64,000 nucleotides of DNA, taken from Phoronis australis. Taxonomy: Eukaryota; Phoronida; Phoronidae. The stretch spans positions 109,589 to 173,588 of the forward strand of contig NMRA01000629.1 of NCBI GenBank assembly GCA_002633005.1. Direction: 5' to 3'. Made by a program: the position numbers and the translations under genes. The notes below the pieces were generated by a model. The model saw nothing but the letters and a program-made list of their open reading frames with translations, was not told the origin of the DNA and did no database searches. Positions 25,080 through 36,779 of this stretch are shown here, piece after piece; position 1 is the stretch's first letter; each line of letters begins with the position of its first letter.

Positions 25080-25270
25080 CTTCAGGCGTAGGGTGAAGTA
25101 ACAGTGACATAAATGTTGGTGTAAAAATGGTAATGAATGGACCCGCCCTGCAAATGTATGGACAACCGTCGAGAGAGGGAACATGCCTTATGTTCAACGA
25201 TATTCACGATAATTTGAACAGAGACAATCTGCCATTTGATACATGTATGTGAATAGATAACCAACGTTAA
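25080..25270 (-). pseudogene. Penelope-like element GIY-YIG fragment
   Basis: On the - strand a short frame contains CSLSRRLSIHLQGGSI, the characteristic helix after the GIY-YIG core in Penelope-like retroelement endonucleases. The same motif occurs in the fragment at 47860-48225 (CSLSRRLSMH). The rest of the element is absent and no intact frame exists. Confidence 0.55.
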
Positions 25271-27576
25271 ATTTGGCTACTGATCGCTATCTGTACCCAC
25301 TGGGGTTGTTTTTCATGACAGGGTTACGTGACTTTATAGAGACTAGGAACGAGTATACACTAAGCTGTCTAACAAAAAGTACAGTTCGGCCTTCAACCAA
25401 CATTGTGGCTACGAAGGGCTGCTACCGAACTATAATATATCATAAGTAAACACTTACTGAAACAAGAAATTCTGTATAATTCGATTTTTTTACTTCATAC
25501 CAACCTGCATTTAATTTGGTTACTTGACCATGTTTTTAAGTAAAATTTAGCAAAAATTGAAAGATATGTCATAGCAGACGACAGAATCAATTACAACGTA
25601 AAATCCAAATAATATTTGTTTTTAAATTATAGTTTCGTTTAAAGCAACCTCCTTTTTCACAAAGATAACATAATTTAAATTTTTTGGATATTATAAACAT
25701 TCAAAGTGAACCATTTCGAAAACAATTTAACAGTGTTAGGAGAACTTCATTGCATAAAGCAGAGTTTATGAAAGCTTCAATTGAATCTGATCAGTCATTT
25801 ATGAGAAAATATGTTCTGAAGATGACCAAAAGTAAATTTCTCCAAGGTTCTATATTTATCTAAAGCAGGTTTATTGTTGTATACTTTTCCCCTGTTCTGT
25901 TTTTAGTTGAGAGTTCTTTAAGGAATATTGTGTTCAAATACATTTCGACATGTTGCCGATTCATCATGTACAATAGGTGAAGGTATATGCTTCTAGAGCT
26001 AATCATTCCATATCATCACAAAACATGCACCTTCCATTATAGCACTGCAAATCAAAACCGTTAATTCAATATCCCAAAAACATTAAACTTGAATGAGGGT
26101 GCCACAAAAATATCAACTGTCAATCGTGCTCTAATCTATAGAAAGACATATCATTTCATGGCAGTCCTTCTTATGGTTTAGCAGAGGCAGACTTGAGGGC
26201 CGCCATCGACTCATTTATAAGGTAATTTTAACGTTAATGCCTACAATTACTTTCATAAGGCGATTGATTGGCAGATGCCAAGACAGAGATGACAGCAATA
26301 TGCATGCAGATAAAAATAAGTTGACCCATAAAAATATGTTTGGGCTAGGCTATTCAACATCCACAGTGGGTAATTAAACAAATTTCTGCTCAGGCAAAAC
26401 AAGAGAACCCCTTTGCTAAACTGTGTTTACTTACATATGCAAATTGACAAACTTGTTTGACTACCAGCAGTTTTCACAAAGAACTACTTTCATTGACCTT
26501 GCATGTCAATTTCAAAAGGCACATTGTGTGAACAATGCAAATACTTTACAAGTATCTAAATAAAGGTGAGCCACTATGCGGACTAGCGACACCCTACCAG
26601 CTCGAAGTGCAATAGCGTCACAGAATACATCCTATAACGCAAACATTGTAATGCAAAATTATAATAACAAGAGCACCAACAAGTGTTGATTGGCAAGCAA
26701 TATGTACATCGCATGGTGCAGAGATACAAGGGATTATCATTATTTCAAACATTCCCACTTTGGGTTGCAATGCTAGTAAACTGAAAGTAGCCTCCACGAC
26801 TCAAAATCAAGGAAGCAATGCTTTCTACAATAGGAACACACTCACCGCCCTTAACCATACAATTATATGGGTGCATAACAATTATTAGATAAATGCAAAG
26901 ATTTGAAACACATAAGCTTAGGTTTACTCACAAAAGGCAGGACGCCCAAACAGACACTGTGGTAATACACACTCACATACATGTGTATGCGTGCATTAAA
27001 AGTATCATGGTCATGGTCTCATATTCAAATGTAAAGACCTTGGCCTGAGTCATACACTAATGGTGTACTGCATTATGAACTTGAACAGTACATGACATTT
27101 TTCTGCAGGCCTATTGAATAGAAAAAAGATATATGGCTTTATCAAAGCTTAAAATATACTATAGGTTTGTAGCCAGTGACCAGGGGGAGCACCGCCTAAG
27201 AGATATAGTGAAATAACAGGCCACGTGACTACATACACTGTAGGTGTAGATTAAAAATCTTGTCATTATGTATTAATGACAGAGACCAGTGGAAGTCGGC
27301 CTGACAGTTGCATAGTCAATAACACATTACATGTACTTCCAAAATCTCTCAAGAGGGAAACAGGCTGGCTGAACAGAGGCGGTGGAAATTAATCATCCCT
27401 TGGTACGGTGAGCTTGTAGGACTCAAAGCAATGCCTCCACCTTTCTATCACACTTTGTCACAAAATTCAAAGTTGTAACCAATGGTAAACTTTCTGACCG
27501 GACTGAAAAAAGCGGTCACGTTGTTTGCTTCACAGCATAAATTCACCGAAAACATTCGCATGCACTGGTTCACGTT
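25271..27576. other. Long gene-free stretch
   Basis: AT-rich sequence lacking ORFs above 60 codons on either strand. No RNA gene or repeat boundary was recognised. It lies between the convergent genes of the Harbinger-type element and could be an older, unrecognisable insertion. Confidence 0.45.
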
Positions 27577-27665
27577 AAAAACAAGAGCAACGCGGAGCGT
27601 TGAAATGCGGCAACGAATGCATCGAAACGATGTGCTTTTAGGACTGTTTATTGGTCATAAAAATA

Positions 27666-28457
27666 GCCACTAGATAACGCAAAATGTACAATCCATCCGA
27701 AAATGGGGACATGTCACCAAATTTCATAGAAATCTGTTCACGGAACTTCAGAGAAACAAAGAAAAAATTAATGAAATATAAACTGGCACTAGGGGGCACA
27801 GTGTTCATTGGATATGCCTGAAATTTGTCATTGTCTGTAGTTAGCTTCATATAAATACACTTACTAAATTTAATGAAAGCCCAGCAGTGGGTTTAGGTGT
27901 AAAACAAAACAAAACTACCATTGGAGAAGCCACAGTAGTCAAAGTTGTCATCGTCAACCATCCTCTTCAATTTTGAAACACATCCTTAGAATGACTTGGT
28001 TGATAGAGGGGTGGACACCAAAAACAGACTCGAAAACAGTAAATATGGTCACTAGGTGGCTCAAAATACCTCTATTCCATCCAAACATCGAAAGATAGCG
28101 TCATCTCACCAACAGATAACTGTATTCAAAATTTTAGGAAAATTGGTCGAGGACCCTTGATGATACAGAGGTAAACGTAAAATCTAAAATTGCCACCAGG
28201 GGGCACACCAGTAGTCAGATCTGTCCCAAAGTCGTCGTTGTTCTTTATCAACATCAAATCAATACACTTGTTAAATTAAGTAAAAATCCTGCAAACGGTT
28301 TAAGAGATAGAGCCATGGGTGCAAAAAATGAAACTGCCACTAGGAAGCGCAACAGTAGCTGAAGTCATCGGAAAACCATAATCAGCCGTTCACTTCCTAT
28401 AAAAAACATACATGACAATTTTCGCAAAAAATGGTAAAAATGGCCACTAGGTGGCGC
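27666..28457 (+). promoter_or_regulatory. Array of CTCF-like core motifs in pearl-type copy 1
   Basis: Related 15-mers occur at 27666, 27785, 28049, 28192, 28336 and 28443, all on the + strand. The 14-mers at 28193 (ccaccagggggcac) and 28444 (ccactaggtggcgc) fit the bilaterian CTCF core CCASYAGRKGGCRS without mismatch; the others have one or more. Decayed versions sit at about 27913 and 28588. Binding is not shown, only sequence match. Confidence 0.55.
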
Positions 28458-28685
28458 AAACTAAGTCGAATCCATATGAAAACGGAAACAAACACAAACA
28501 ACAGAAGCCTGTACCCATTTTTTTGAAAATCTGTTAATGACTTTTGAAGATACAAAGGTAAGCGTAAAAAACTAAAATCACACTGGTAGTTGGATCCTTC
28601 CGAAAGTTAGCTCATGCTGTTCCATTCATGTGCCAAATTTCTTGAACGTATGTCAAAGAGTTTTGAACATAGAGCAGCGGACGTC

Positions 28686-28720
28686 GGACGGACGGACGGA
28701 CGCCACACGGACGGACGGAG
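28686..28720 (+). repeat. ACGG-type microsatellite of pearl-type element
   Basis: Repeated GGAC/GACG tetranucleotides, interrupted once. This is the microsatellite normally found next to the right flank of pearl-type elements. Confidence 0.75.
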
Positions 28721-28765
28721 ATGACTGCATAATGCATCCATATATAAATATGTGGGAGCATAAAA

Positions 28766-29312
28766 ACTCAAAATATTCAGACTTTACTCGAGTCGTTTGT
28801 TCATGAAATTGATTGACACGTTCAGCATAAGGAGATAGTCCGCCCCTGTTTTCACTGCTGAAGCCAGTGAGTGCATTTATAGTAAAGTTACAAAATGGAT
28901 TAACAAGTTGCCCAGTCTTCTACCTGTTTACAACAATATGACCATCAACATATTTGGATTAGATGTTCATTCTTTTATTTTTATGTGGAATATATAATTC
29001 GCTTTGCAAATGGACTCTGGGTTCAGCACATTGACTCAGATAAACTTTCATGTTGTCGGTCAAGTTGTTCCTCATGACTCGTGAAAGCATGTCGTGTCGA
29101 GAAGATCAAGCATAAAGACTGCAATATTCCATATATCCAACGCTAACAGGAACTGAATATGAAAATATAACGGCCAGGTTTTATGTTAGACAATGACCTT
29201 ATAAAGCAGGTTTTATGGTATGCAAAACATTAGAAATGAAAGAGGTGCACTCTCTGTTCATGTGGTGAAAAGCAATTAGTATAAGATGACTTTCAGATTA
29301 AGGTTGGGAAAA
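28766..29312. other. 3' flank of transposase exon, no gene
   Basis: This lies downstream of the HARBI1-like stop on the - strand and may include its 3' untranslated region. Nothing specific was recognised. Confidence 0.4.
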
Positions 29313-29686
29313 CTAATTATTAACAATGTGTCTACGAACCTCCCTACCATCCTCAACATCCTCTGGAATACCTTGTAACACATCATCATGATCTAATGGT
29401 TCTTCATCAGATGGACAGATGTCACCTCGTTCAATCCCAATGTTATGAAGAATTGCGCAGGCGTAAATAAATTGACATGCCTGTTGAGGAGAAACCCGCA
29501 ACTCACCAAAGAGACAAGAGAAACGGCGTTTCAAAATACCGAACGTTTGCTCAATTAACAATCTCGCTCTGCACAATGCATTATTAAAAGAGACCTCTGA
29601 ATCAGCACCAGGCTTAATAAATGGCGTCATTAGAAACGTTCGAAAAGGGTAGTTCGAATCTCCTAACAAGATTCCTCTGTGTTCCC
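29313..29686 (-). CDS. HARBI1-like transposase, last exon (DDE nuclease C-terminal part)
   Basis: This is the catalytic C-terminal exon of a Harbinger transposase, a DDE endonuclease that cuts the transposon ends. The acceptor is a strong T-rich tract ending ttctttattcag at 29687. The exon contains GILLGDSNYP, whose D is the second catalytic acid, TPFIKPG, and RARLLIEQTFGILKRRF, whose E is the third. It then has the LHNIGIERGD segment and an acidic tail before the stop. The exon itself is undamaged. The first catalytic D would be in an upstream exon. The candidate N-terminus is at 38521-38720, about 9 kb away, and what lies between looks nested. The exon could also be an orphan from another Harbinger copy. 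Confidence 0.8.
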
Positions 29687-29754
29687 CTGAATAAAGAAAA
29701 TTAAAACAATTATTACAATGAAATCCATGAACCAATTCAATGTCATTCAATACA

Positions 29755-30140
29755 TATCACTCGTCACTAAATGCCCTATGACAGACAAAATACACTGGGT
29801 TGTACCCGGCAGAAATCTCCAAAAATCTCAACCACGGTATGCCATCAAAATTTGAGCTAGACTAGATATTCGAAGTACCGTCCAAAACTGATTTACATGT
29901 AAAATGAACAATAGTACCGCACTGAACACCAAATGACCCATGACAGACAAATTGCACTCTGGAATGGGTCCGGCAGAAACCAAAAAGGACCCCCCAAAAT
30001 GAGCCAGCACGTACATTCGAGGTACCCCAAAAACAATTCCATCTGATTCAAATAGACGTTACTGGTTCCTAAATGGCGTATGGCAGATAAAACAAACTCT
30101 GGATTGTGCGCGCCATACCCAGAAATTTCAACCTCGTAAT
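29755..30140 (-). repeat. Left array of about 150-base repeats (inverted relative to 36780-37350)
   Basis: Read on the - strand, this gives about two and a half units with the signature ttctgccgg-acccattccagag, then ttgtctgtcatgggtcattt and gtgttcagtgcggta. The same signatures run on the + strand at 36780-37350. It lies just upstream of the HARBI1-like acceptor, that is, within its presumed intron. Confidence 0.7.
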
Positions 30141-30599
30141 TTTGAATATCTTTGACATATTAGATAATGAAGACACCGGTTAAAGCTTGGTACAGTTTCG
30201 TAGAATCAATATTTCGATAAGGAAGATGCTGGGATCACGAGCGTTGGTTCATGGCGAATTCCTGTATTTCCGTAATACTTTTGCGTCTTCTGAGCTCTCG
30301 CACTGAGTGTCAAATCGATGATGGCCGAAAGTAAGCATTTTGGAAAGCACCTGATAGCAGTAAAACTTTGGGATAGCAGGAACTGTTTAAAACCAACCCA
30401 TTAAGTGATGTTCAAGACCGCAGGTAGTGTAGTATAATGATCTATCGAAACTGCCAGCAGCAACACATGTCTCCTAAATTTGCGCTAGACCGAGGAATCA
30501 CGAAAATGATTTCCAAAGAGCCCTTTCATTCCTTGAACTAGTAAACAATACGTTGAAAGAAAAGCAACAGAGGTGATTTCAAAAATCTTCTTTATCAAA
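30141..30599. other. Between repeat array and FEN-like pseudogene
   Basis: No gene was recognised. The 3' end of the - strand pseudogene lies at the right edge. Confidence 0.4.
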
Positions 30600-33500
30600 A
30601 TTAACTTAAAAATAACATAACTTTCAAACAGCAACTCGCTTGTTTCGTCATAGTCCATTTCCTTCATCGACTTGGTTTTCTTGTGAAAGCCCAGCACCTT
30701 CAAAAAGGACATCAGGAACGGCAGATCCACAAAAATCATTCGGGAGTATAGTATCCATCTTGTGTCTTCCAGCCGTAATTCACAGGATCCAAACCGTTTC
30801 CCGGATAGGCAAAATCCGCTTGACCCCAGGGCATGGCAACATAATGCGCTCGTTTGAGCTTGTTCAATAGTGTCTTTCTGCAAGGAGGCAGCAATGCGCA
30901 GTCAATCTTCTTGATGTTGGACATCTGCTTTTCCCGAAATAAATAATGAGGAACTTTAATTGACGAGGAACCAATTGCCTGAACACCATTAATGTCTTTT
31001 GAGTATCAACTGAGATTGGGTCTTTTGGGAAAATACCATAAAAATATTTGAAATTATTTTTGTTGCTTTTATCAACTATATTTTAACAATTAACAGTCAT
31101 TACCTTGTTTATTTTTCCGGTCATCTCGAGTAATTTCAAATATCTCGCTTTATTGACATCTTTGACTCCACACTTCATTCCACAAAGGATGCATATGAAT
31201 TCTTCTAACTTTCTTTCGTCTGGGACATCTACTCTTGTTAACTCTGAGAAGAATTGGGTAAGTGTCCCAAATGAGTCTTTCATCAGAATTTCCAGAGGCG
31301 TCACTTTCCCTTTCCTATACAGTGCTGCTGTGACGTCACACCTGTCATTACATGCAGACCAGGTAATGATGCAGTGAGACCATGTTGTATAGACTCTAAA
31401 GTGTGAACAATAGCGGTGACGTCTATACGTCTACGGTTATTACCAGACCCACAGTCCATTATTACACGCTCGAAAGGCATTTCTCTGCCGCTCTTCACTT
31501 ATCTTGCTATCATTCCAATAACATTTACAAATACATCCGTGTCAGGAGCCCCGATTAATACATTGACATTTGAGTTGGCTAAGTGGAAGGCAAGGAGCGT
31601 GTCGGCTTCTTCGTGGGAGCATTGAAGATCCGGTGGATGATCAGCTGCCATGGTATCTCTGTATGAAAGGAGAATGTAGTTGCCCCCATGTGAGACAGCA
31701 AGAATTGATCCGTATCGTTTTTTTTCCATTCTTGTAGGAGGAAGGTTGCCAAACTGTCCTTAAATGTCCCGTTTTACAACAGTTTTGACTGGTCTGTCTG
31801 GGTGTTTGCTCTGGGCCATTGATGACGAAAGGTTGGTCTTCTGGTCCACGCAACTGCCGTTCACTACTCTTCAGAGAGAGCGTTTTGTATTTATCGAATA
31901 AGACATGGACCTCCTTACTTGAGCTTGCACAGACGTAAGCTAGAAGGTTTGGGGCCAGATTTTTATAAGATACGATGTTTCCACTTGAAGACAGAAACGA
32001 ATGCAGCAAGAGTACCCCATCTATTAAAGTCTCGTCAATCAACGGAACAGGTGTTTCTGAAAAGCCTCTTTGGAAACTCTCAAATTTACCTAGCAACTTG
32101 CTTTTTTCAGTCTTGATCATGGATCCGTCAGAGTGCGCAATGGACAGTGGGTACTGCGTAATTGGAAACGCCATCACATATCTCATGTCAAAAACTGACA
32201 TTTCCGAAATGATAACGAGTAAATGAAAGAAAACGTCCCGAAGGCTCTAAGCTATTGACTTGTCCTTGGCAACAGGCTGCTTTTTATTTGTACTTTCTTT
32301 TGCAAAGTTGTGCATTTTTCGTCTTCTAATGGGCTTCAAAAACCTCTTCTTATCAGTTGAACACTGGTCTTGGAATTCAAGTTGCAGTTTGCCTCCTGCA
32401 TCAAGGCACCCGATTAAATACTCTTTGGTTTCTTGTGCGGCTGCTTTACCAGTTGTAATATTCAGCAAATAGTCGGATGTTGTTGTTGGCTCCGAAAAGG
32501 GGTCTCAGGAATTTGAAATAACGTTCAACAGTTGGTCTTTGTCGCTCGTATCTTTTATAATTCTACTTCCTCGGAAATGCATTGCTGGTTCCTCTTCAGA
32601 CTGTAGTCCTGCCAGATACCTCAACTCCGTAACAGACATTCCTCGCTGAGTTGATGTAAAGCACTATCGTCTCATGGCAGAGTTTGAATTGTGAAAATTC
32701 CTAATTCCTTTCATAGGTGAGGCTGCGTCTCAGTCTGTTAACGGTCTGTTCAAGCGTTAAATCTACTGCTGACCTTGAACAATTTTTTCTAGTTCTTCTG
32801 ACCGAGAACTCTCCTGATTCCAGAATCATTAGAGTTAGAGGTGTGACGTTTTTGAGCTGGTCGAGAAAAAAAACAGAACCAGCGAGCGTAATTAGGTCGA
32901 TTCAGACCAAAAAACGTGTCGATGAAACCTGGGAGTACTTGTATGTAGTCCACAACGTTGTTTGTGCGCAAAGCACGCACCAGATTCCTGTGGAGATGAT
33001 TAATCATGTATACATACACTCCCCAGAGTAGGTCTTTAAAGAATGCATTGTACTCATCCATGTGACTTTGAAACGTTGGATGTGTTTCCAGAAACTCTTA
33101 TTGTATGTCAGTTCCTTCAGGGACCATCGCTAGAAATTCTTTGATGTCATCTTGCCTTTCCCGAGGAAGAGTTGAGACAAAGGTCTCGTACACTTTCCTC
33201 TCCATCGCTAGCGCAACAATGTCGTGAACTCTTGTGCAACGGTTGTAGTATTTACCACGGATGAAACCCATCAAGGAGCCTTCTGCTAATATACCAGATT
33301 CTGTCAACAAGTGCTATACACCACTATCGTCGACGAATGTTCCAATGGCACCAAAGAACGCCATCTCTAAGTGAAAATTTCCGAGCATAATCAGGAGCTT
33401 TTCGAACACAGGTGCATCCAGAGCTTGAATGGAATAAGCTTTGAGGGCTACGGCAAGGCCGTAAGTGACAACACCGTATTCCTGTCCAGCCTCAGGGGCC

Positions 33501-35854
33501 ACAATCATTGTCCTCACCATGGTTTCCCGGACAACATCATTTTTAGTTGGCGAAGCAGGTAAAGGGTCCATATACCATATTCTTTGCAAAGGTAAGGGGT
33601 CATAGATAAACTTCGAGTAAAAGCTAGAAAATAGAGGCATAGATTTTACAACGTGTGACAGCAGTAACCAGTAGAAGTCAAGGTGTTGGACACGTGGTGA
33701 TTCTGTTACTTCAGTGTCTTGCAGTGGTGCCATCAAATTAAAGTTAGCTTTTTTCAGTTCTTTGCAGTAAGGCATAATCTCAGTTTCTTTGCCGTCAAAC
33801 TGTCGTCTATTCCTAACAGTGCGGATACCTGTCTCCGAACGATTTTCATTGGGAAGTCTGGTTGTGGCATTATCTTCACGAATATTCTGGTAACAAATTC
33901 CTACTGTGGCATGAACTGTGTGTTTTCCCTCTGTGGTCTCCATATTAACGTCGTAATTATCCCAAGCAAGGGCTCTGGATGACGTTCCACGACATCTGGA
34001 GTATGTCTATCATTTTTCTCCACAGTGTATGCAAACTCTGTCTCAAGTGCCTTCACTTCGCACACTCCCAGACGATTCAGAATAAGTAGAATCAATTTTG
34101 ATCCAGACAGAGACCCCATTCCCAAGCCAAGCACAGTATGCTTCCAAGGTCGTACCGCTCCTCTTGAAGCGTTGTAAACGGCATCTGATGACATTGATAT
34201 CACTTTGCGTTTAACTGCGTCGTTACTTTCACTACTTGAAGGTTCATAAATACTACAGAGAAGAGTTGTGTAAAATAGCACCACTTCCTCTGGCAGTTCT
34301 GGTGGACTTGCCTTCAGAGTTGTTACGAAAGTCGGTATGGAGTTTCCCACTTAGGCATTGCTAGAATGACTGAGCAAAGATGAAGCGCCGCAGCTCATAT
34401 GGTGTGGAGTTGTTACTCATCAGCACTATGAAAACTTGCTCTTGCTTCTACTTCAGACACACTCGAGCAATAAACAAAATTTCCCCTCCTTTGGTCATAC
34501 ATAGATACAATGATCCTGTCACCGAAATTATCCTTTATCTTTCTCACCAAGGCTTGAATTGAACAACTTTCTGCATCGTCTCTTTCACCTCCAGCATTCT
34601 CGAACTCGCTTCTTTATAGATCCAGTAGTGATGATGAAAACATTGCCTTACCACCTCGAATTATTTTAACATCGATTAGATTGGACAATGCTTCAAATGT
34701 GGTTGCGTGTAATCCCCTCATTGAGGATAATTCATTCTTTATACAGTCAGTTTCATTGAAGAATTCCCGTCCACAAGATTTATGGTATTGAGCCTATTTC
34801 GCTATAAGATCTACCCCACTTGCAACAATAGACTTCAAGCACTGGTTGCTACTTTTGTAAGCAGCATCAACAATGGCTTTGACGCCATCTCTGGTAAGAC
34901 AATCGGAAAGAGGTTCTTCCTTCATTTTAGCAGTCTTCCTTTTTATAGGACAAAAGATGCAGGATCCCTTCAGTATACCTCTGGAATTCGTCGGCAGCAC
35001 CATATTTTGGAATCTGGTTCCTGGCTTCTTTATAGCGGTACCGGCTTTGGACTCAAATGACGGTCTTTTAACAGCAGTGGAGTTTTTGTAGCATTTAGAG
35101 TGGTAATTGCTGGTTTTGTCAAATTGACTTCAGTTGTTATGTCTCTGTATCGATCAGACTTCATAAGTAATCTGTATTGAGCGTGCCCCACACCTTTTCC
35201 ACAAGTAATTTCAAAGGGTCTCCTCCCTCTGACTTTCAAATGAAGCACGTATGCTTTGCTGCTTCAGCATGGGTTGGCACCTGAAAGCATATCTAGAATA
35301 TAATTGTTAAAAAGATGAACAAAAAACCCTAGCTCAGTATTTGTACGAGCCTCTTGTGGCATTTGATAAATTTCTCGCCGGATCATAGGTATTCTGCTTT
35401 GGTCTGATAACGAGTATGTAATTATACATGTATAGACGGGCATTATTGCTAATGTGTTTTCTAATCATATTTACCGGGTTAGACGTCTGTGGATCTCTCA
35501 CTGTGTCGCTACCCTCGTCCACATCCATTGATGCAACGTCGTCTTGCTGAGCATAAAACACGTTGGTTTAAAAGTATATAATGTAATTGCACTAAAGTTC
35601 TTTCATTTAACGAAATTTGTGAAAACGACATGTATGGCGTGATAGTTCCGCTAAAAAAAAGAATGGGTTTTACAGAGCAGCTGAAAGTCACCACTTGTTT
35701 ATGTAATCTTACAGTTCTGAAATGTATTTAATACCATTGGAAGTATAGTTGAAGTGCAGCGCCCACGTTTTGAAATTACCTGCAATAGCTGAGGGTATCG
35801 CTTAGGAGTGCTGGTATCATCGGCACCACTACATTCACTGTCCATTTCCATCAT
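30600..35854 (-). pseudogene. Multi-domain repetitive-family gene with FEN1/XPG-like core, heavily broken
   Basis: Fragments on the - strand line up in one order, so this is one ancestral gene. Two clean 5' exons, each a multiple of three and flanked by GT/AG, lie at 35854-35780 and 35546-35475. Next come a zinc-finger-like CIFC...HKSC segment (35.0-34.75 kb, with a TAG between) and SRGAVRPWKH (about 34.2 kb). Then follow ETTEGKHTVHA (33.9 kb), PASPTKNDVV and GNFHLEM (33.4-33.6 kb), SGILAEGS with GKYYNR (33.3 kb), NRPNYARW (32.9 kb) and DPFSEPTTT (32.5 kb). The centre resembles a flap nuclease: VLFDKY...LKSSERQLRG (about 31.9 kb), EEADTLL...PDTDV (31.53-31.62 kb) and TGV...GKGK (31.3 kb). The C-terminus has LPPCRKTLL and RAHYVAM (30.85 kb). 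I know the family only as a repetitive, uncharacterised animal protein; the nuclease assignment is my inference. Many stops and shifts make it a pseudogene. Confidence 0.65.
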
Positions 35855-35919
35855 TATGAAACTCTGTAGGCGCGCCTAAAGTTAACCAAAACCAAAATGT
35901 ACTCTATACATGGCTTAAC

Positions 35920-36000
35920 CATAGGCGGCGCACCATAAGGGACTGGGGAGCTATAGCCCCACACGCACTTATCTTCAGTGCTTCGCCGCCCATTTTAACA
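35920..36000. repeat. Short GC-rich hairpin repeat (relative at 61500-61575)
   Basis: taggcggcgcacc opens the segment and cttcgccgccca closes it, with an inner palindrome around gagctatagcccc. A related sequence sits at 61500-61575. It looks like a very small non-autonomous element. Confidence 0.45.
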
Positions 36001-36089
36001 GTGGAAACAGTTCTAAATCGCAGAACCCAACACCAATCTTGGTGCTTTACATTGTCTCAAAGTATAGGTAACGTGTTAAAAAAACATTA

Positions 36090-36172
36090 GGTCGGCGTGA
36101 TTCGAACCAGGGATTGACATTCCCAATGTCTAAAGACAAGCGCAGACAAATCACCTCGTCTACCTGCCCTTG
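36090..36172 (-). tRNA. tRNA-like sequence (probable relic or SINE head)
   Basis: On the - strand an A-box-like tagacgaggtga is followed about 45 bases later by a perfect-looking B box, ggttcgaatc, near a 3' end reading gccgacc. The proposed acceptor stems do not pair well and no clean anticodon arm can be assigned. It is more likely a tRNA pseudogene or tRNA-derived SINE head than a working tRNA. Confidence 0.35.
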
Positions 36173-36779
36173 TTACCAAAACAGGTGGTTGTTTGTATAT
36201 TTATTTAAATAGCATTGGCACTCCAGCGCGTGGCTGCGCACCAAATCAGGGGTGATTTGTATTATATCACGCAAAACATTACCTAGGCCAGCGACAAATA
36301 TCGACTCCGCGAAACTAAAACGTTGCAAACACTATACACAACATTGAATTTCTTCAAAAACTTACCACGAGGCGAGTTAACTGTCACGCATCTTACACAC
36401 GTCTACTTTTCACTTGTAGTGAGAGCATCATGGGAGTAAACACAGGCTTTAGTGAATGAAAGATTTCTGTTATTAATTCTCGTTTCCTGCGGTCCCGCTT
36501 CGTAAAACATGCAGTTAACTTAAATACACTAATTGTCACCAATTGAGAATATGTTTACTTCGGTTTCCCTGATGCGATTTACATTGTATAACATCTCGCT
36601 GTCTAGTTGTTTGGGTTTCCCGCCCAAGTACTTGAACTAGCAGGGAAAGCTGCATGGGCAAATGTAGCTACATTTTAGGGTCCTTTCTGGGTTATTGGCC
36701 AACGATTTCCAGAGTAAAATTTGTCATTCACGGATCATTTTGTTCAGTGCAGCACGATTGTTAGTCTTAAATCAATTCA
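36173..36779. other. Gene-free stretch upstream of FEN-like pseudogene
   Basis: Nothing was recognised. It separates the 5' end of the - strand pseudogene from the right repeat array. Confidence 0.4.

Larger units (their letters stand above)
27577..28765 (+). mobile_element. Pearl-type (Helentron-associated) non-autonomous element, copy 1
   Basis: The element starts at aaaacaagagc, followed by a gttgaaatgc-type segment also found at 40161. It contains about seven head-to-tail cores of 107-150 bases, then a GACGGACGG microsatellite (28686-28720), and ends with a 30-base hairpin (28732-28761). This plan (left flank, tandem cores of about 150 bases, ACGG-type microsatellite, right flank with hairpin) matches pearl elements described in bivalves and other invertebrates. 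Those are regarded as non-autonomous relatives of Helitrons/Helentrons. No protein is encoded. Confidence 0.75.

Noticed and set aside
28686-28720. ACGG repeat as an independent microsatellite or CRISPR-like array
   Set aside because: It is the standard microsatellite part of the pearl-type element. No spacer-repeat structure is present anywhere, and the genome is eukaryotic.
30485-30883. 132-codon ORF on the - strand
   Set aside because: It mixes two frames of the FEN-like pseudogene C-terminus; the better-conserved part is in the neighbouring frame (30736-30924).
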